A stretch of DNA of 64,000 nt from Bradyrhizobium stylosanthis. Its GTDB lineage: Bacteria; Pseudomonadota; Alphaproteobacteria; Rhizobiales; Xanthobacteraceae. Position 1 is the first letter of the stretch; each line of letters opens with the position of its first letter. Positions 28,962 through 37,832 of this stretch are shown here, in pieces. Below the pieces are notes generated by a model. The model worked only from the letters and a program-made list of their open reading frames with translations, was not told where the DNA came from and made no database searches. Position numbers and translations under genes: made by a program. The DNA lies in NCBI RefSeq assembly GCF_001641335.1, contig NZ_LVEM01000005.1:62001-126000 (forward strand), in the 5' to 3' direction.

Positions 28962-29757
28962 GGATCTTGCTGGCTTACCTGCCGAGACGTTTCTCAACCC
29001 GCTCGCGGCTGTTGCCGACTTTCTTGACGGCCTTCGTCACCGCCGGCCGGTCTTCTTAGTTTCGCAGTCCTCTCCCTTGGCCGAGCGTGTCCGATCCTGT
29101 GCGTCCACGGGTTTCGTCTTCTTCGCTTCAGCCGCGAGCCTCTTCTCCCGCGATTTTGATGCCAGTGCGACGCCGCAAGGATTCGTTCTCGGCACGGTGT
29201 CCGTCGTTGGCGAAGCCGAAGCAGCGAACGTCGGCCGCGTTCGTGAGCGCCGTTGCGGCGGCAGGCAGTTTCGTATGCATGAGGTTGCTCCTTCGTCGAT
29301 GAACGAAGCAATGCCTCCGTGCGTCACGCGTTACCGCCCAGACCGCTTTTGGCACAAACTGCATATCGCCATCGCTGATAAGATTGTAGGGGTTTCCCTG
29401 AATGACTGCGACAAAGCCGGTCTTCGAATCCGCTTGCCACCATTGACCGGCGGCACTAGCCTTTCGGTTGCCAGGATTTCGGAACACAGCTTGGCCGACA
29501 CCGATGACGAGGCCGGCTCTCGAGGCGGAAAACGCGTCAACGCATCTTAAGAGAGGTGCGCGGCACTTATGACATGATGGCAGTGGGGCCGCAGAACGCG
29601 GTACCTCATCTCGGTTCGCTCGCTCGGCGCGCGCGACGACCGGCGAGCCGCAACGCTGCGGCATGCGATCTTCCCGTTCGTGTCGGGCAGTTCGAGGCGC
29701 GTCTCTTTTCGGCAGCGGAACCGGAAGGAGGCGGCGAGAAAAGACAGGGGCAACCTG
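28962..29757. other. Stretch with little coding evidence between IS remnant and histidine kinase
   Basis: About 800 bases. Several overlapping open frames exist on both strands, but none shows a recognisable domain. A short minus-strand frame with a good ribosome binding site is listed separately. A Lys-rich minus-strand segment (KRLAAEAKKTKPVDAQDRTR, near 29040-29160) hints at a decayed small basic protein gene. Confidence 0.4.
29128..29280 (-). CDS. Possible small protein of unknown function
   Basis: A 50-residue frame starting MHTKLPAAATALTNAADVRC and ending KIAGEEARG. GAAGGAG precedes the ATG at a spacing of about seven bases, which is the main support. No domain is recognised. It lies in decayed sequence and could be chance or a gene fragment. 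Confidence 0.3.
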   Translation of the reverse strand: MHTKLPAAATALTNAADVRCFGFANDGHRAENESLRRRTGIKIAGEEARG

Positions 29758-31137
29758 ATGTCGGACGAACGCCGGATGGATATCGGACGGGCCTCGTCGG
29801 CGGGCAATGCGGATCTTCTTCTGCGCGCCCAGCACGCGATCGAGGAGAACACGGCGAACTCGCTCAGAACACAGATCGTCTCGTCTCGGGGGCGCATCGC
29901 CATGACCGGCCTTCGGGACAGCCTCGAGCGGCTCCGTGCGGACGTTGAAGTGCTCGGTTTGAACATCCCACCGTTCACCGGCCCTTTCGGTTCGGGAGCG
30001 GCCGCCCCCCGGGCGGCCTCGAACCCTTCGCCCGCGTCGAGGCCCCTGGAGGATCCGGAAATCGTCGTATTGGACCTCGAAGGCCGCATCGTGATGGGCA
30101 ACGAGTCGTGGCGGTGCCGCTTGCGGTCCGATGGACCGGATATCCGTGACGGTGGAATAGGACAGGTCTACTTGTCTTTTGAATTCCTTCGGCCGGTGCT
30201 CGGCGATCTGCCGGCCTACCGCAGCGGTTTGGCGGCGGTCTTAGGCGGAGTGAAGCACGATCTGGATCTGACGGTGCGGATCGGACGCGGCGTCGACAGA
30301 CGTCGTTTCCGCCTGAACGCAGTGCGACTTCGGGGCGCGACCGCCGACCGCGTGGTGATCAGGCGCGAGGACGTCACCGACCTCCATGAATCACGGATGG
30401 ATCTCGCTTCGCTTACAGGCCGCCTGGTCGACGCTCAGGAGCGCGAGCGCGCCCGCTACGCGGAGGAACTTCACGATTCCACGGCTCAGCATCTGACGGC
30501 CGCCGCGTTGAACCTCATGGCCTTGAAGGCGACCGAGGGCATCGGCGTAAAAGCCGCCGGCATCATCGCGGAGGCGGAGCGCTCGCTGGGCGAAGCCCTC
30601 GGCGAGATTCGCTCCATCAGCTACCTTCTGCATCCCCGCAACCTTGACCGCGACGGGCTGCGCGCGACGATGAGGCGGTTCGTTTCGGGCTTCGCCGAGA
30701 GGACCAAGCTGGAAGTCCGCGCCGAGATATCCGGCGCGGTAGATGCACTTTCACCTGCGGTTCAGCGGGCCGCGCTGAGGATCGTGCAGGAGGCGTTCAC
30801 GAACGTACACCGTCACGCCGCCGCCAGTACCGTCGCTCTGAGCGCGACAGTCGAGGACTCCAACCTGAAGCTCGCGATCGTGGACGACGGCTGCGGCTTC
30901 GGGGACGGCGGCGCGGGCGCCGGCGTCGGCATCGCCGGGATGGAGGCGCGCGCCAACCGCTTCGGAGGCGATTTGCATATCAGGTCCAACGGATCCGGAA
31001 CCAGGATACTCGTTCGCATCCCGTGCAGACGCCGATCCAAGGACCGCCGGCGTTGCGACGCAGGCTCAAGGCCGGGGCCGCAGGGCGCTCGACGGGGATT
31101 CAGGGTCTCGTCCTGCTTTTCTAGGGAAAGACCTTAG
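29758..31137 (+). CDS. NarL-type sensor histidine kinase (HisKA_3) with PAS-like domain
   Basis: A 459-residue cytoplasmic kinase with no membrane segment. A Pro/Ala-rich linker near 85-105 precedes a PAS-like region (DPEIVVLDLEGRIVMGNESW). The dimerisation domain has the phospho-acceptor His in ERARYAEELHDSTAQHL. The ATPase domain shows the N box EAFTNVHRHAA, the D box VDDGCGFGDGG and the G box VGIAGMEARANRFGG. The Arg-rich tail after RILVRIPCRRR is not family-typical. ATG 29758 follows AGGGGCAACCTG. The response regulator begins 64 bases downstream, so they form a pair. Confidence 0.88.
   Translation: MSDERRMDIGRASSAGNADLLLRAQHAIEENTANSLRTQIVSSRGRIAMTGLRDSLERLRADVEVLGLNIPPFTGPFGSGAAAPRAASNPSPASRPLEDPEIVVLDLEGRIVMGNESWRCRLRSDGPDIRDGGIGQVYLSFEFLRPVLGDLPAYRSGLAAVLGGVKHDLDLTVRIGRGVDRRRFRLNAVRLRGATADRVVIRREDVTDLHESRMDLASLTGRLVDAQERERARYAEELHDSTAQHLTAAALNLMALKATEGIGVKAAGIIAEAERSLGEALGEIRSISYLLHPRNLDRDGLRATMRRFVSGFAERTKLEVRAEISGAVDALSPAVQRAALRIVQEAFTNVHRHAAASTVALSATVEDSNLKLAIVDDGCGFGDGGAGAGVGIAGMEARANRFGGDLHIRSNGSGTRILVRIPCRRRSKDRRRCDAGSRPGPQGARRGFRVSSCFSRERP
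31121..31136. promoter_or_regulatory. Imperfect inverted repeat before response regulator
   Basis: CTAGGGAAAGACCTTAG-like sequence with half-sites TAGG and CCTTA overlaps the end of the kinase gene, about 65 bases before the regulator start. It resembles the perfect repeat at 31885-31900 on the other side of the regulator gene. A possible autoregulatory site. Confidence 0.3.
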
Positions 31138-31201
31138 TTCGCGAAAACGACGTCCTTGCTAGACTTGGGGAACGCGAGATCGCGGCGGGGGTCGCTAGTC
31201 G

Positions 31202-31837
31202 ATGGTCAGGATCGTCATTGCCGATGATCATGAGGTCGTTCGTTCCGGACTGCGCACGATCATCTCGACGCGCGCGGACTGGGAAGTCGTGGCCGAGGCC
31301 GCCGACGGCAAGGACGCGCTCGCCAAGATACTCGCGGCCAAGCCGGACATCGCGATCCTCGACTATGGCCTGCCGACCATCAACGGTGTGGAATTAACGC
31401 GGCAGGTTCGGTCGCGCTGTCCCGATACCGAAGTTCTGATGTTCACGATGAGGGACGAGGACAGCATCGTCGAGCGGGCGCTCGAGGCCGGTGCCAGGGC
31501 GTATCTGCTAAAGTCGGAAGCCTCGCAGTTCCTACTCTCGGCGATCGAATCGCTCGCTCAGCACAAGGCGTTCTTCACGGGCCACAGTTCGGAGAAGCTG
31601 CTCCATGCGTTCCTCAATCCCGAGAGGCGGCGCGACAAGTCGCTGCTGAGCCCGAGGGAAAGGCTCGTCGTCCAGCTGATCGCGGAAGGCCGCAGCAACA
31701 AGGAAATGAGCGACATCCTCAACGTCAGCGTCAAGACGATCGAGGCGCAGCGGTCCGCCGCGATGAAAAAGCTCGATCTGACCACGACCGCGGCGATCGT
31801 GCGTTACGCGATCAGGGAAAAGCTCATCGAGCCGTAA
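31202..31837 (+). CDS. NarL/LuxR-type response regulator
   Basis: A 211-residue two-domain regulator. The receiver has acidic Asp8/Asp9 (VIADDHEVV), phospho-acceptor Asp54 (AILDYGLPTING) and Lys in AYLLKSEAS. The C-terminal LuxR helix-turn-helix reads LSPRERLVVQLIAEGRSNKE with VSVKTIEAQRSAAMKKL. It is the natural partner of the kinase just upstream and a candidate regulator of the operon that begins at 31985 or 32495. Confidence 0.95.
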   Translation: MVRIVIADDHEVVRSGLRTIISTRADWEVVAEAADGKDALAKILAAKPDIAILDYGLPTINGVELTRQVRSRCPDTEVLMFTMRDEDSIVERALEAGARAYLLKSEASQFLLSAIESLAQHKAFFTGHSSEKLLHAFLNPERRRDKSLLSPRERLVVQLIAEGRSNKEMSDILNVSVKTIEAQRSAAMKKLDLTTTAAIVRYAIREKLIEP

Positions 31838-31884
31838 CGCGCCTCGGCAGGCCGCGCGAACATTAAGGGACTTCTCGATCATCT

Positions 31885-31900
31885 TTAGGGTTTGCCCTAA
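31885..31900. promoter_or_regulatory. Perfect inverted repeat TTAGGG-TTTG-CCCTAA
   Basis: A 16-base perfect palindrome with a four-base spacer, 85 bases before the Gly-rich secreted protein gene. Its half-site TAGGG recurs in the site at 31121-31136. NarL-type regulators bind inverted short half-sites, so this is a candidate operator for the adjacent response regulator (inference). Confidence 0.4.
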
Positions 31901-31984
31901 TCGACTGTCCGCCCCGCGGTACGCCAATCTTCCGACGACGCGTGATCTTGGCAGAGACCGCTACGGACTTCGGGAGGTACGACA

Positions 31985-32485
31985 ATGACGCTATCGTCCA
32001 TCCGGCCATCCAGGGCTTGCCTCGTTGCGGCCGGTCTGACGTCCTTCCTTGTCGCGCCGGCGCAGTCGGCTCCGCTTCATCCAGCATCCATCGCGACCGG
32101 GGCGACGGCATCGGAACTCGAGCAGGTCCGTTTCGCGGGCGGCCGCCGCAGGGTCGTCGTCGGCCCGCGGGGCGGGGCCATCGCGCATCGTGGCGGCGTC
32201 GTCGTGGGGCCGCGGGGCGCAGCCTATCGCGGCCGCACCGCCGTGGTCGGTCCTCGCGGCAACGTCGCGGTACGCCGGTCAACCGTGGTTGCCGGCCGCG
32301 GAGGATGGGCTCGGCCTGGCTGGTACGGCTGGCCGGTCGGCGGCGCAATTGCGGCAGGAGCGGCGATCGGCGTCGTCAGCGCTGCCACCGCAGCGGCATG
32401 GGCCGGGCCGGCCCCCGCTGCGGGGATGTGCTGGTACTACACGGACCCGTCGCGCACGCAGGGCTTCTGGGACTACTGCCGCTGA
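31985..32485 (+). CDS. Small exported Gly/Arg-rich protein
   Basis: A 166-residue protein with a signal peptide (cleavage near AQSA-PLHP, residue 29). The mature part has three imperfect repeats of the type VVGPRG(G/A/N)xxxxR at about 58-97, then a hydrophobic Gly/Ala stretch (GGAIAAGAAIGVVSAATAAA) and a C-terminal CWYYTDPSRTQGFWDYCR with two Cys. The last motif is common in small secreted proteins of Bradyrhizobium relatives. Function unknown. Nine bases separate it from the FGE gene, so it is the first gene of the sulfatase operon. Confidence 0.75.
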   Translation: MTLSSIRPSRACLVAAGLTSFLVAPAQSAPLHPASIATGATASELEQVRFAGGRRRVVVGPRGGAIAHRGGVVVGPRGAAYRGRTAVVGPRGNVAVRRSTVVAGRGGWARPGWYGWPVGGAIAAGAAIGVVSAATAAAWAGPAPAAGMCWYYTDPSRTQGFWDYCR

Positions 32486-32494
32486 AGGTGCGCC

Positions 32495-33484
32495 ATGTTG
32501 CAGATGCGGATCGATAGGCATCAGGAGCGCCCGTTGGACGACGGCATGATCCTGATCGAGGGCGGCCTCTTCCGGATGGGGTCGGACCACCACTATCCGG
32601 AGGAGGCGCCTTCGCACCGGGTTCACGTCGATGCCTTCCGCATCGATGCGACGCCGGTGACGAACCGGCTGTTCAAGAATTTCGTCAACGCGACCGGCTA
32701 CGTCACCACGGCCGAGAAGGTCCCGGATCCAAAGGACTACCCTGGCGCACTGCCGAGTATGCTGTACGCGGGTTCGCTCGTCTTCGTGCCACCGGCTCAG
32801 GTGAGGAATCTGTCCGACTGGGGCCAATGGTGGAGCTTCATGAAGGGCGCGTGCTGGCGGCGCCCCTACGGACCGAAGAGCAACATCAAGAATCTCGACG
32901 ACCATCCGGTCGTGCACGTTTCCTACGACGATGCGCTCGCCTACGCTCGGTGGGCAGGTAAGGACCTGCCCACCGAAGCGGAGTGGGAGTTCGCCGCGCG
33001 TGGCGGCCTGGACGGCTCCGAATTCCCCTGGGGCGATGAGATGACGCCCGACGGGCGCCACATGGCCAACACCTGGCAGGGCACCTTTCCAACTCAAAAT
33101 GTCGGCGAGGATGGGTTCGAGCGTACCTCGCCGGTCCGGGCCTTCCCGCCGAACGGTTACGGTATCCACGACATGATCGGCAACGTCTGGGAGTGGACCT
33201 CGGACTGGTGGTCGTCGAAGCACCAGCCCGACGCCGCGAAATCGTGCTGCATCCCGAAGAACCCGCGCGGCGGCGCGGAAGAGGCGAGCATCGATCCGAA
33301 CCAGCCGAACATCCGGATCGGACGCAAAGTGCTGAAGGGCGGCTCGCACCTCTGCGCGCCCAACTATTGCCGCCGCTATCGGCCCGCGGCGCGGCACGTC
33401 GAACCGGTCGACACGTCGACATCCCACGTCGGCTTCCGCTGCGTCCTGCGCAAGCCCGTACGCGCAGATCCGCCGCCACCCTGA
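32495..33484 (+). CDS. Formylglycine-generating enzyme (sulfatase-modifying factor)
   Basis: A 329-residue protein of the SUMF1/FGE fold. It oxidises a Cys (or Ser analogue) in the sulfatase signature to formylglycine. N-terminal MILIEGGLFRMGS and central DLPTEAEWEFAARGG are family marks. The catalytic copper-binding pair is Cys287 and Cys292 (LCAPNYCRRYRPAARH), the spacing found in authentic FGEs, and the end reads HVGFRCVLRK. No signal peptide, so it acts in the cytoplasm before export. The sulfatase target is encoded 82 bases downstream. Confidence 0.92.
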   Translation: MLQMRIDRHQERPLDDGMILIEGGLFRMGSDHHYPEEAPSHRVHVDAFRIDATPVTNRLFKNFVNATGYVTTAEKVPDPKDYPGALPSMLYAGSLVFVPPAQVRNLSDWGQWWSFMKGACWRRPYGPKSNIKNLDDHPVVHVSYDDALAYARWAGKDLPTEAEWEFAARGGLDGSEFPWGDEMTPDGRHMANTWQGTFPTQNVGEDGFERTSPVRAFPPNGYGIHDMIGNVWEWTSDWWSSKHQPDAAKSCCIPKNPRGGAEEASIDPNQPNIRIGRKVLKGGSHLCAPNYCRRYRPAARHVEPVDTSTSHVGFRCVLRKPVRADPPPP

Positions 33485-33566
33485 TGGCACTGGAGCCACC
33501 GCGAACAACGACAGACTGCCGAACGACATGAAGCGAGGAATCTTTCGTTCAACCGAGGAGCGTCGA

Positions 33567-35225
33567 ATGAGTAGTGAAACGAACTCGAAGACTGAAACCC
33601 GCGAACGGGGGACCGCAAAAGGAAGAGGCAGGATCCTAGGCGCCTTGTTCGCCACAGCTCTCGTCGCGACGAGCCTCTCGCCTTTCGTGAAGTCGCCAGC
33701 CACGGCTCAGCAGAACAACGCCGCGAAGCCCAACATCCTGGTGATCTTCGGCGACGACATCGGTCAATCCAATCTCAGCGCATATACGCGCGGGCTGGTC
33801 GGCTATGAGACGCCGAACATCGATCGCATCGCCAACGAAGGCATGATCTTCACCGACTATTACGCCGAGAACAGCTGCACCGCGGGGCGTTCGACCTTCA
33901 TCACGGGGCAGGTCTGCCTCCGGACGGGCCTCTGCAAGGTCGGCATCCCGGGCGCGACCGTCGGCCTTCAGAAGGGCGACATGACCATCGCGCAGGCTTT
34001 GAAGCCGCTCGGCTACGCCACAGGCCAGTTCGGCAAGAACCATCTCGGCGATCGGGATGAATATCTGCCGACGGCCCACGGCTTCGACGAGTTCTTCGGC
34101 AATCTCTACCACCTCAATGCAGAGGAGGAGCCCGAGCGGCCTTATTGGCCGAAGGACAACGAGGCCTTCGTCAAGGCCTACTCGCCGCGCGGCGTCATCA
34201 AATCGGCCGCGGACGGCAAGATCGAGGATACCGGGCCGCTCAACCGAAAGCGGATGGAGACGGTCGACGACGAGACGACAGGTAGCGCCATCGACTTCAT
34301 CACGCGGCAGGCGCGGGCGAACAAGCCGTTCTTCACATGGATGAACTTCACCCGAATGCACATCTTCACCCACGTCCGCCCATCCATGCGCGGCCAGAGC
34401 GGCATGCCCGGCAACGAATACGCCGACGGCATGGTCGAGATGGACATGAACGTCGGCAAGCTGCTCAAAGCGCTCGACGACCTCAAGATCGCGGACAATA
34501 CGATCGTCGTCTTCAGCACCGACAACGGCCCCAACGCCTTCACCTGGCCGGACGCGGCGACCACGCCGTTCCGGTCCGAGAAGGACACCAATTGGGAGGG
34601 CGCCTTCCGCGTGCCAGCGATGGTCAGATGGCCGGGGAAAGTGAAGGCCGGATCGGTCTCGAGAGGCATCGTGTCGGGGCTGGACTGGTTTCCGACGCTG
34701 GTGGCCGCCGCAGGCGACCCGGGCGTGAAGGACCGGCTGCTCGCCGGCTGGCAGCCTCAGGGCAGCACGACGACGTTCCGCAATCATCTCGACGGCTTCA
34801 ACCAGCTCGACTACATCACGGGCAAGACCAACAAGAGCGCGCGTAACGAGTTCTACTACTTCAACGACGACGGCGACCTCGTCGCGATGCGCGACGGCGA
34901 TTGGAAGCACACCTTCGAACGGCAGGACCAGCCCGGTCAGTTCGACGTCTGGGCGCACCCGTTCACGCCGCTGCGCGTGCCGAAAATCTTCAATCTGCGC
35001 ATGGACCCGTACGAACATGCGGAGATATCGGGCAGCATGTACGATCAATGGCGGGTGGAGAACGCCTACATGATCGCGCTGGCGCAGATACAGGCCGCCA
35101 AGTTCTTGCAGACCTTCGTCGAGTATCCGCCAAGCCAGCGGATCGCGAGCTTCAGCATCGACCAGATACGACGCGGGGTCGACAAGAAGATCGACGAATC
35201 CTTCAAGAAGCGGGGTCTCGAATAA
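33567..35225 (+). CDS. Exported type I sulfatase (arylsulfatase family)
   Basis: A 552-residue alkaline-phosphatase-superfamily sulfatase. A long N-region precedes a signal segment (ILGALFATALVATSLSPF) likely cleaved after ATA near 47. Metal ligands are in NILVIFGDDIG near 56-66. The formylglycine site is Cys104 in NSCTAGRSTFITG, that is C-x-A-x-R rather than the commoner C-x-P-x-R. FGKNHLGD near 155 and FSTDNGPNAF near 312 supply further active-site residues. ATG 33567 is preferred over 33528 because GAGGAGCGTCGA precedes it. Substrate is unknown. Modified by the FGE encoded just upstream. Confidence 0.92.
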   Translation: MSSETNSKTETRERGTAKGRGRILGALFATALVATSLSPFVKSPATAQQNNAAKPNILVIFGDDIGQSNLSAYTRGLVGYETPNIDRIANEGMIFTDYYAENSCTAGRSTFITGQVCLRTGLCKVGIPGATVGLQKGDMTIAQALKPLGYATGQFGKNHLGDRDEYLPTAHGFDEFFGNLYHLNAEEEPERPYWPKDNEAFVKAYSPRGVIKSAADGKIEDTGPLNRKRMETVDDETTGSAIDFITRQARANKPFFTWMNFTRMHIFTHVRPSMRGQSGMPGNEYADGMVEMDMNVGKLLKALDDLKIADNTIVVFSTDNGPNAFTWPDAATTPFRSEKDTNWEGAFRVPAMVRWPGKVKAGSVSRGIVSGLDWFPTLVAAAGDPGVKDRLLAGWQPQGSTTTFRNHLDGFNQLDYITGKTNKSARNEFYYFNDDGDLVAMRDGDWKHTFERQDQPGQFDVWAHPFTPLRVPKIFNLRMDPYEHAEISGSMYDQWRVENAYMIALAQIQAAKFLQTFVEYPPSQRIASFSIDQIRRGVDKKIDESFKKRGLE

Positions 35226-35288
35226 GACTCGCGCGCCAAGGGCGGAGGCGGCCTGGGCCGCCTCCGCCGGCCTATTTGAGGATCGACG

Positions 35289-37820
35289 ATGGACGCCCGC
35301 ACGAATGCAGCCTCGCTATCCTTGAGAGACACCGGCAAGCGCACCGCGTCGCGCGGGGGACCGGTCACTGCGGCCTGCGGCCTCCTCTTCATCTCCGGCG
35401 GAGCCGCGCTGATCTATCAGGTGCTCTGGATCAAGCAGCTTTCGCTGGTCGTCGGCGCCGAGGTCCATGCCATTTCGATCGCGATCAGCGGATTCTTCGG
35501 CGGTCTCGCGCTCGGAAGCTGGCTGTTCGGACGCCTGGCCGATCGCAGTAGCCGCCCCGTGCGGCTGTACGGATTGATGGAGCTGGCGACGGCGGCCAGC
35601 GGGATCGCTGCGACGTTGGTCCTGGCCGATGCGGCTTCGCCCTTCGTCCGCCTGGAATCCATCAATCCCGCTATCGCCTGGACGTCGGTGTTCGCGCTGA
35701 TCGCGGTACCCGCCTTCATGATGGGCGGAACGCTGCCCGTGCTCGTCCGGGCCCTGACGAGGGACGATCGCGATGTCGGCAGCTTCGGCGGAGGTCTCTA
35801 TGCCGCTAACACGGCGGGAGCCATCTTCGGCGCGCTTCTGCCCGCTTTCCTTCTCCTCTCCCTGTTTGGCGTTCGCGGGACCGCGTTCTTCGCGGCGGTC
35901 CTCAACGTCGCAGCGGCGCTAGGCGCATTCCTCATCGACAGATCCGCCGAGCGACGGATCGTGGGCGCTCCGGCTTTGTCGGCACCGCGGTCCTCGAAGG
36001 CCCGATGGACCATCGCCCTGTACGCGGCGGCAGGAGGCATCGCGCTCGGCTACGAAATCGTGTGGTCGCAGGCGGTCATTCCGTTCATGAGTACGCGCAG
36101 CTTCGCCTTCTCGATCGTACTGGCGACCTATCTGACCGGGATCGCCTTGGGCGCCGCGCTGTTCGCGAGGTTCGGCGATCGCGTGAAGGACCCCGGCGCC
36201 GCGTTCGGCTCCCTCATCGCGATCGCGGGCTGGCTCGCGCTGGTCGAGATCGCCGCTTTCGGGCCATGGCTCATCTACGCGCAGACGATCTTCGAGACGG
36301 CCACCTACCGCCTGACCGGAAGCGATCTCGCTGGCATGTGCGCCCGGTTCGCGGCGACCGCACTCGGCATCGTGCTGGGACCGACCCTGCTGCTCGGGGC
36401 GGCCTTTCCGGCGGTGCTGAGGCTCGCCGTCGGCGACGGGAAGGTGGGCCGCGACGTCGGAGCCGTGATCGCCGCCAACACGATCGGGGGCATCGCTGGC
36501 ACGCTCCTTACCGGTTTCGTTCTGATCCCTCGTTTCGGCCTCGTCCGGACGCTCGGCGTCTTGGCGGTGGCCGCGGCTCTCGTCGGCGCGATCGCAGCGA
36601 TCCGCTTCGTCGCTGGAACCAGGAGCAGGTGGGCGATCTTCGCCGTCGGTGTCGCCAGCCTCGTCGTCGCGGTGCTCACGCCGCCGGAACAGATTATCCG
36701 GCTGGCAGCGCGGGGAGGGGACATCACGTTCTACGACGAGAGCGCCGCGGGAACGGTGTCCGTCGTGGAAACCGCAAGCGCGGGCCGCAGCTTCCACCGG
36801 CTCTACATCCAAGGCGTCTCCAATTCCGGCGATGCGATGCCTTCGCTTCGCTACATGCGCCTGCAGGCGCTTCTGCCGCTGATCGTCCACAACGGAGATC
36901 CGACGTCGGCATTGGTGATCGGCTACGGCACCGGCATCACCGCCGGCGCGCTGTCGCAATTCCCTGGGCTGGAACGGCGCGTCGTGAGCGAGCTGTTGCC
37001 CGCCGTCCTTCGGGCGGCCCCGAACTTCAAGGGCACGTTCGATGCGGCGACCGATCCTGGCCTCGAAAAGCGGCTCCGGGACGGCCGCCGTGAGCTCCAG
37101 CGCGGTACCGAGCGCTACGACGTGATCACCCTCGAGCCGCCGCCGCCCTCGGCCGCCGGCGTGGTCAATCTCTACTCCAGCGACTTCTATCGGCTGGCGG
37201 CCTCCCGGCTCAACGGCAAGGGCATCCTCGCTCAATGGCTGCCCTTGCCGACGCAGAACGAGGAGGACACCCGGGCCCTGGTCCGCAGCTTCATCGACGT
37301 CTTCCCCTACGCCTCCCTTTGGAGCACCGAACTCCACGAAGCCATGCTCATCGGCAGCCTCGAGCCGATCGGACTCGACCTGGCTCGCATCTCAGAAAGG
37401 CTCGGCCGCGATCCGACGTCGAAGGCTCTCGCGGAGGTCGGCGTGGGCTCGCCAGCGGCGCTGCTCGCGACCTGGATCACGGATCGTGAAGGATTGATCC
37501 GGTTCGCCGGCGATGCTGCGCCAGTGACGGACGACAGGCCTTCGATCGAATACGCCACATGGGTTCGCCGCGGGGAATTCGCGCGGACTTTCGCCCGCCT
37601 GAAACAGCTACGGAACGAACCGCCGGTGACGGGCATCCCTTCCGATCTCGGCCAGCGGATCGCCGCGGAGCGCGACGAGCTGGACGCTTTCTATCGCCTC
37701 GGTCTGAGCGCCTTGGCAGGCGACCGGGCAAGCTACGCTCGCGATGTCGAGCGGACGCGGGAGGCCGCCAAGACAAATCCCTACTACCGCTGGTTCGTCG
37801 GCGCCAAGGCGCCGCCGTGA
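35289..37820 (+). CDS. Fused membrane / spermidine-synthase-like protein
   Basis: An 843-residue protein. Residues about 20-470 form many membrane helices (for example LLFISGGAALIYQVLWIKQL and GGIALGYEIVWSQAVIPFMS). The C-terminal domain has a Rossmann-type SAM-binding loop (ALVIGYGTGITAGAL), DGRRELQRGTERYDVITLEP and NLYSSDFYRLAASRL, as in spermidine synthases. The position of the catalytic Asp of polyamine synthases (DxxDP type) reads LEPPPPSAAG, so aminopropyl transfer is doubtful. It is cotranscribed with the sulfatase. It may modify a small or lipid-bound substrate at the membrane; not provable here. Confidence 0.85.
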   Translation: MDARTNAASLSLRDTGKRTASRGGPVTAACGLLFISGGAALIYQVLWIKQLSLVVGAEVHAISIAISGFFGGLALGSWLFGRLADRSSRPVRLYGLMELATAASGIAATLVLADAASPFVRLESINPAIAWTSVFALIAVPAFMMGGTLPVLVRALTRDDRDVGSFGGGLYAANTAGAIFGALLPAFLLLSLFGVRGTAFFAAVLNVAAALGAFLIDRSAERRIVGAPALSAPRSSKARWTIALYAAAGGIALGYEIVWSQAVIPFMSTRSFAFSIVLATYLTGIALGAALFARFGDRVKDPGAAFGSLIAIAGWLALVEIAAFGPWLIYAQTIFETATYRLTGSDLAGMCARFAATALGIVLGPTLLLGAAFPAVLRLAVGDGKVGRDVGAVIAANTIGGIAGTLLTGFVLIPRFGLVRTLGVLAVAAALVGAIAAIRFVAGTRSRWAIFAVGVASLVVAVLTPPEQIIRLAARGGDITFYDESAAGTVSVVETASAGRSFHRLYIQGVSNSGDAMPSLRYMRLQALLPLIVHNGDPTSALVIGYGTGITAGALSQFPGLERRVVSELLPAVLRAAPNFKGTFDAATDPGLEKRLRDGRRELQRGTERYDVITLEPPPPSAAGVVNLYSSDFYRLAASRLNGKGILAQWLPLPTQNEEDTRALVRSFIDVFPYASLWSTELHEAMLIGSLEPIGLDLARISERLGRDPTSKALAEVGVGSPAALLATWITDREGLIRFAGDAAPVTDDRPSIEYATWVRRGEFARTFARLKQLRNEPPVTGIPSDLGQRIAAERDELDAFYRLGLSALAGDRASYARDVERTREAAKTNPYYRWFVGAKAPP

Positions 37821-37832
37821 CGGGATGTCGCG

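Noticed and set aside
28861..29550. Plus-strand 229-codon frame after the IS remnant
   Set aside because: It starts inside the transposase in another frame, has no ribosome binding site and no recognisable domain.
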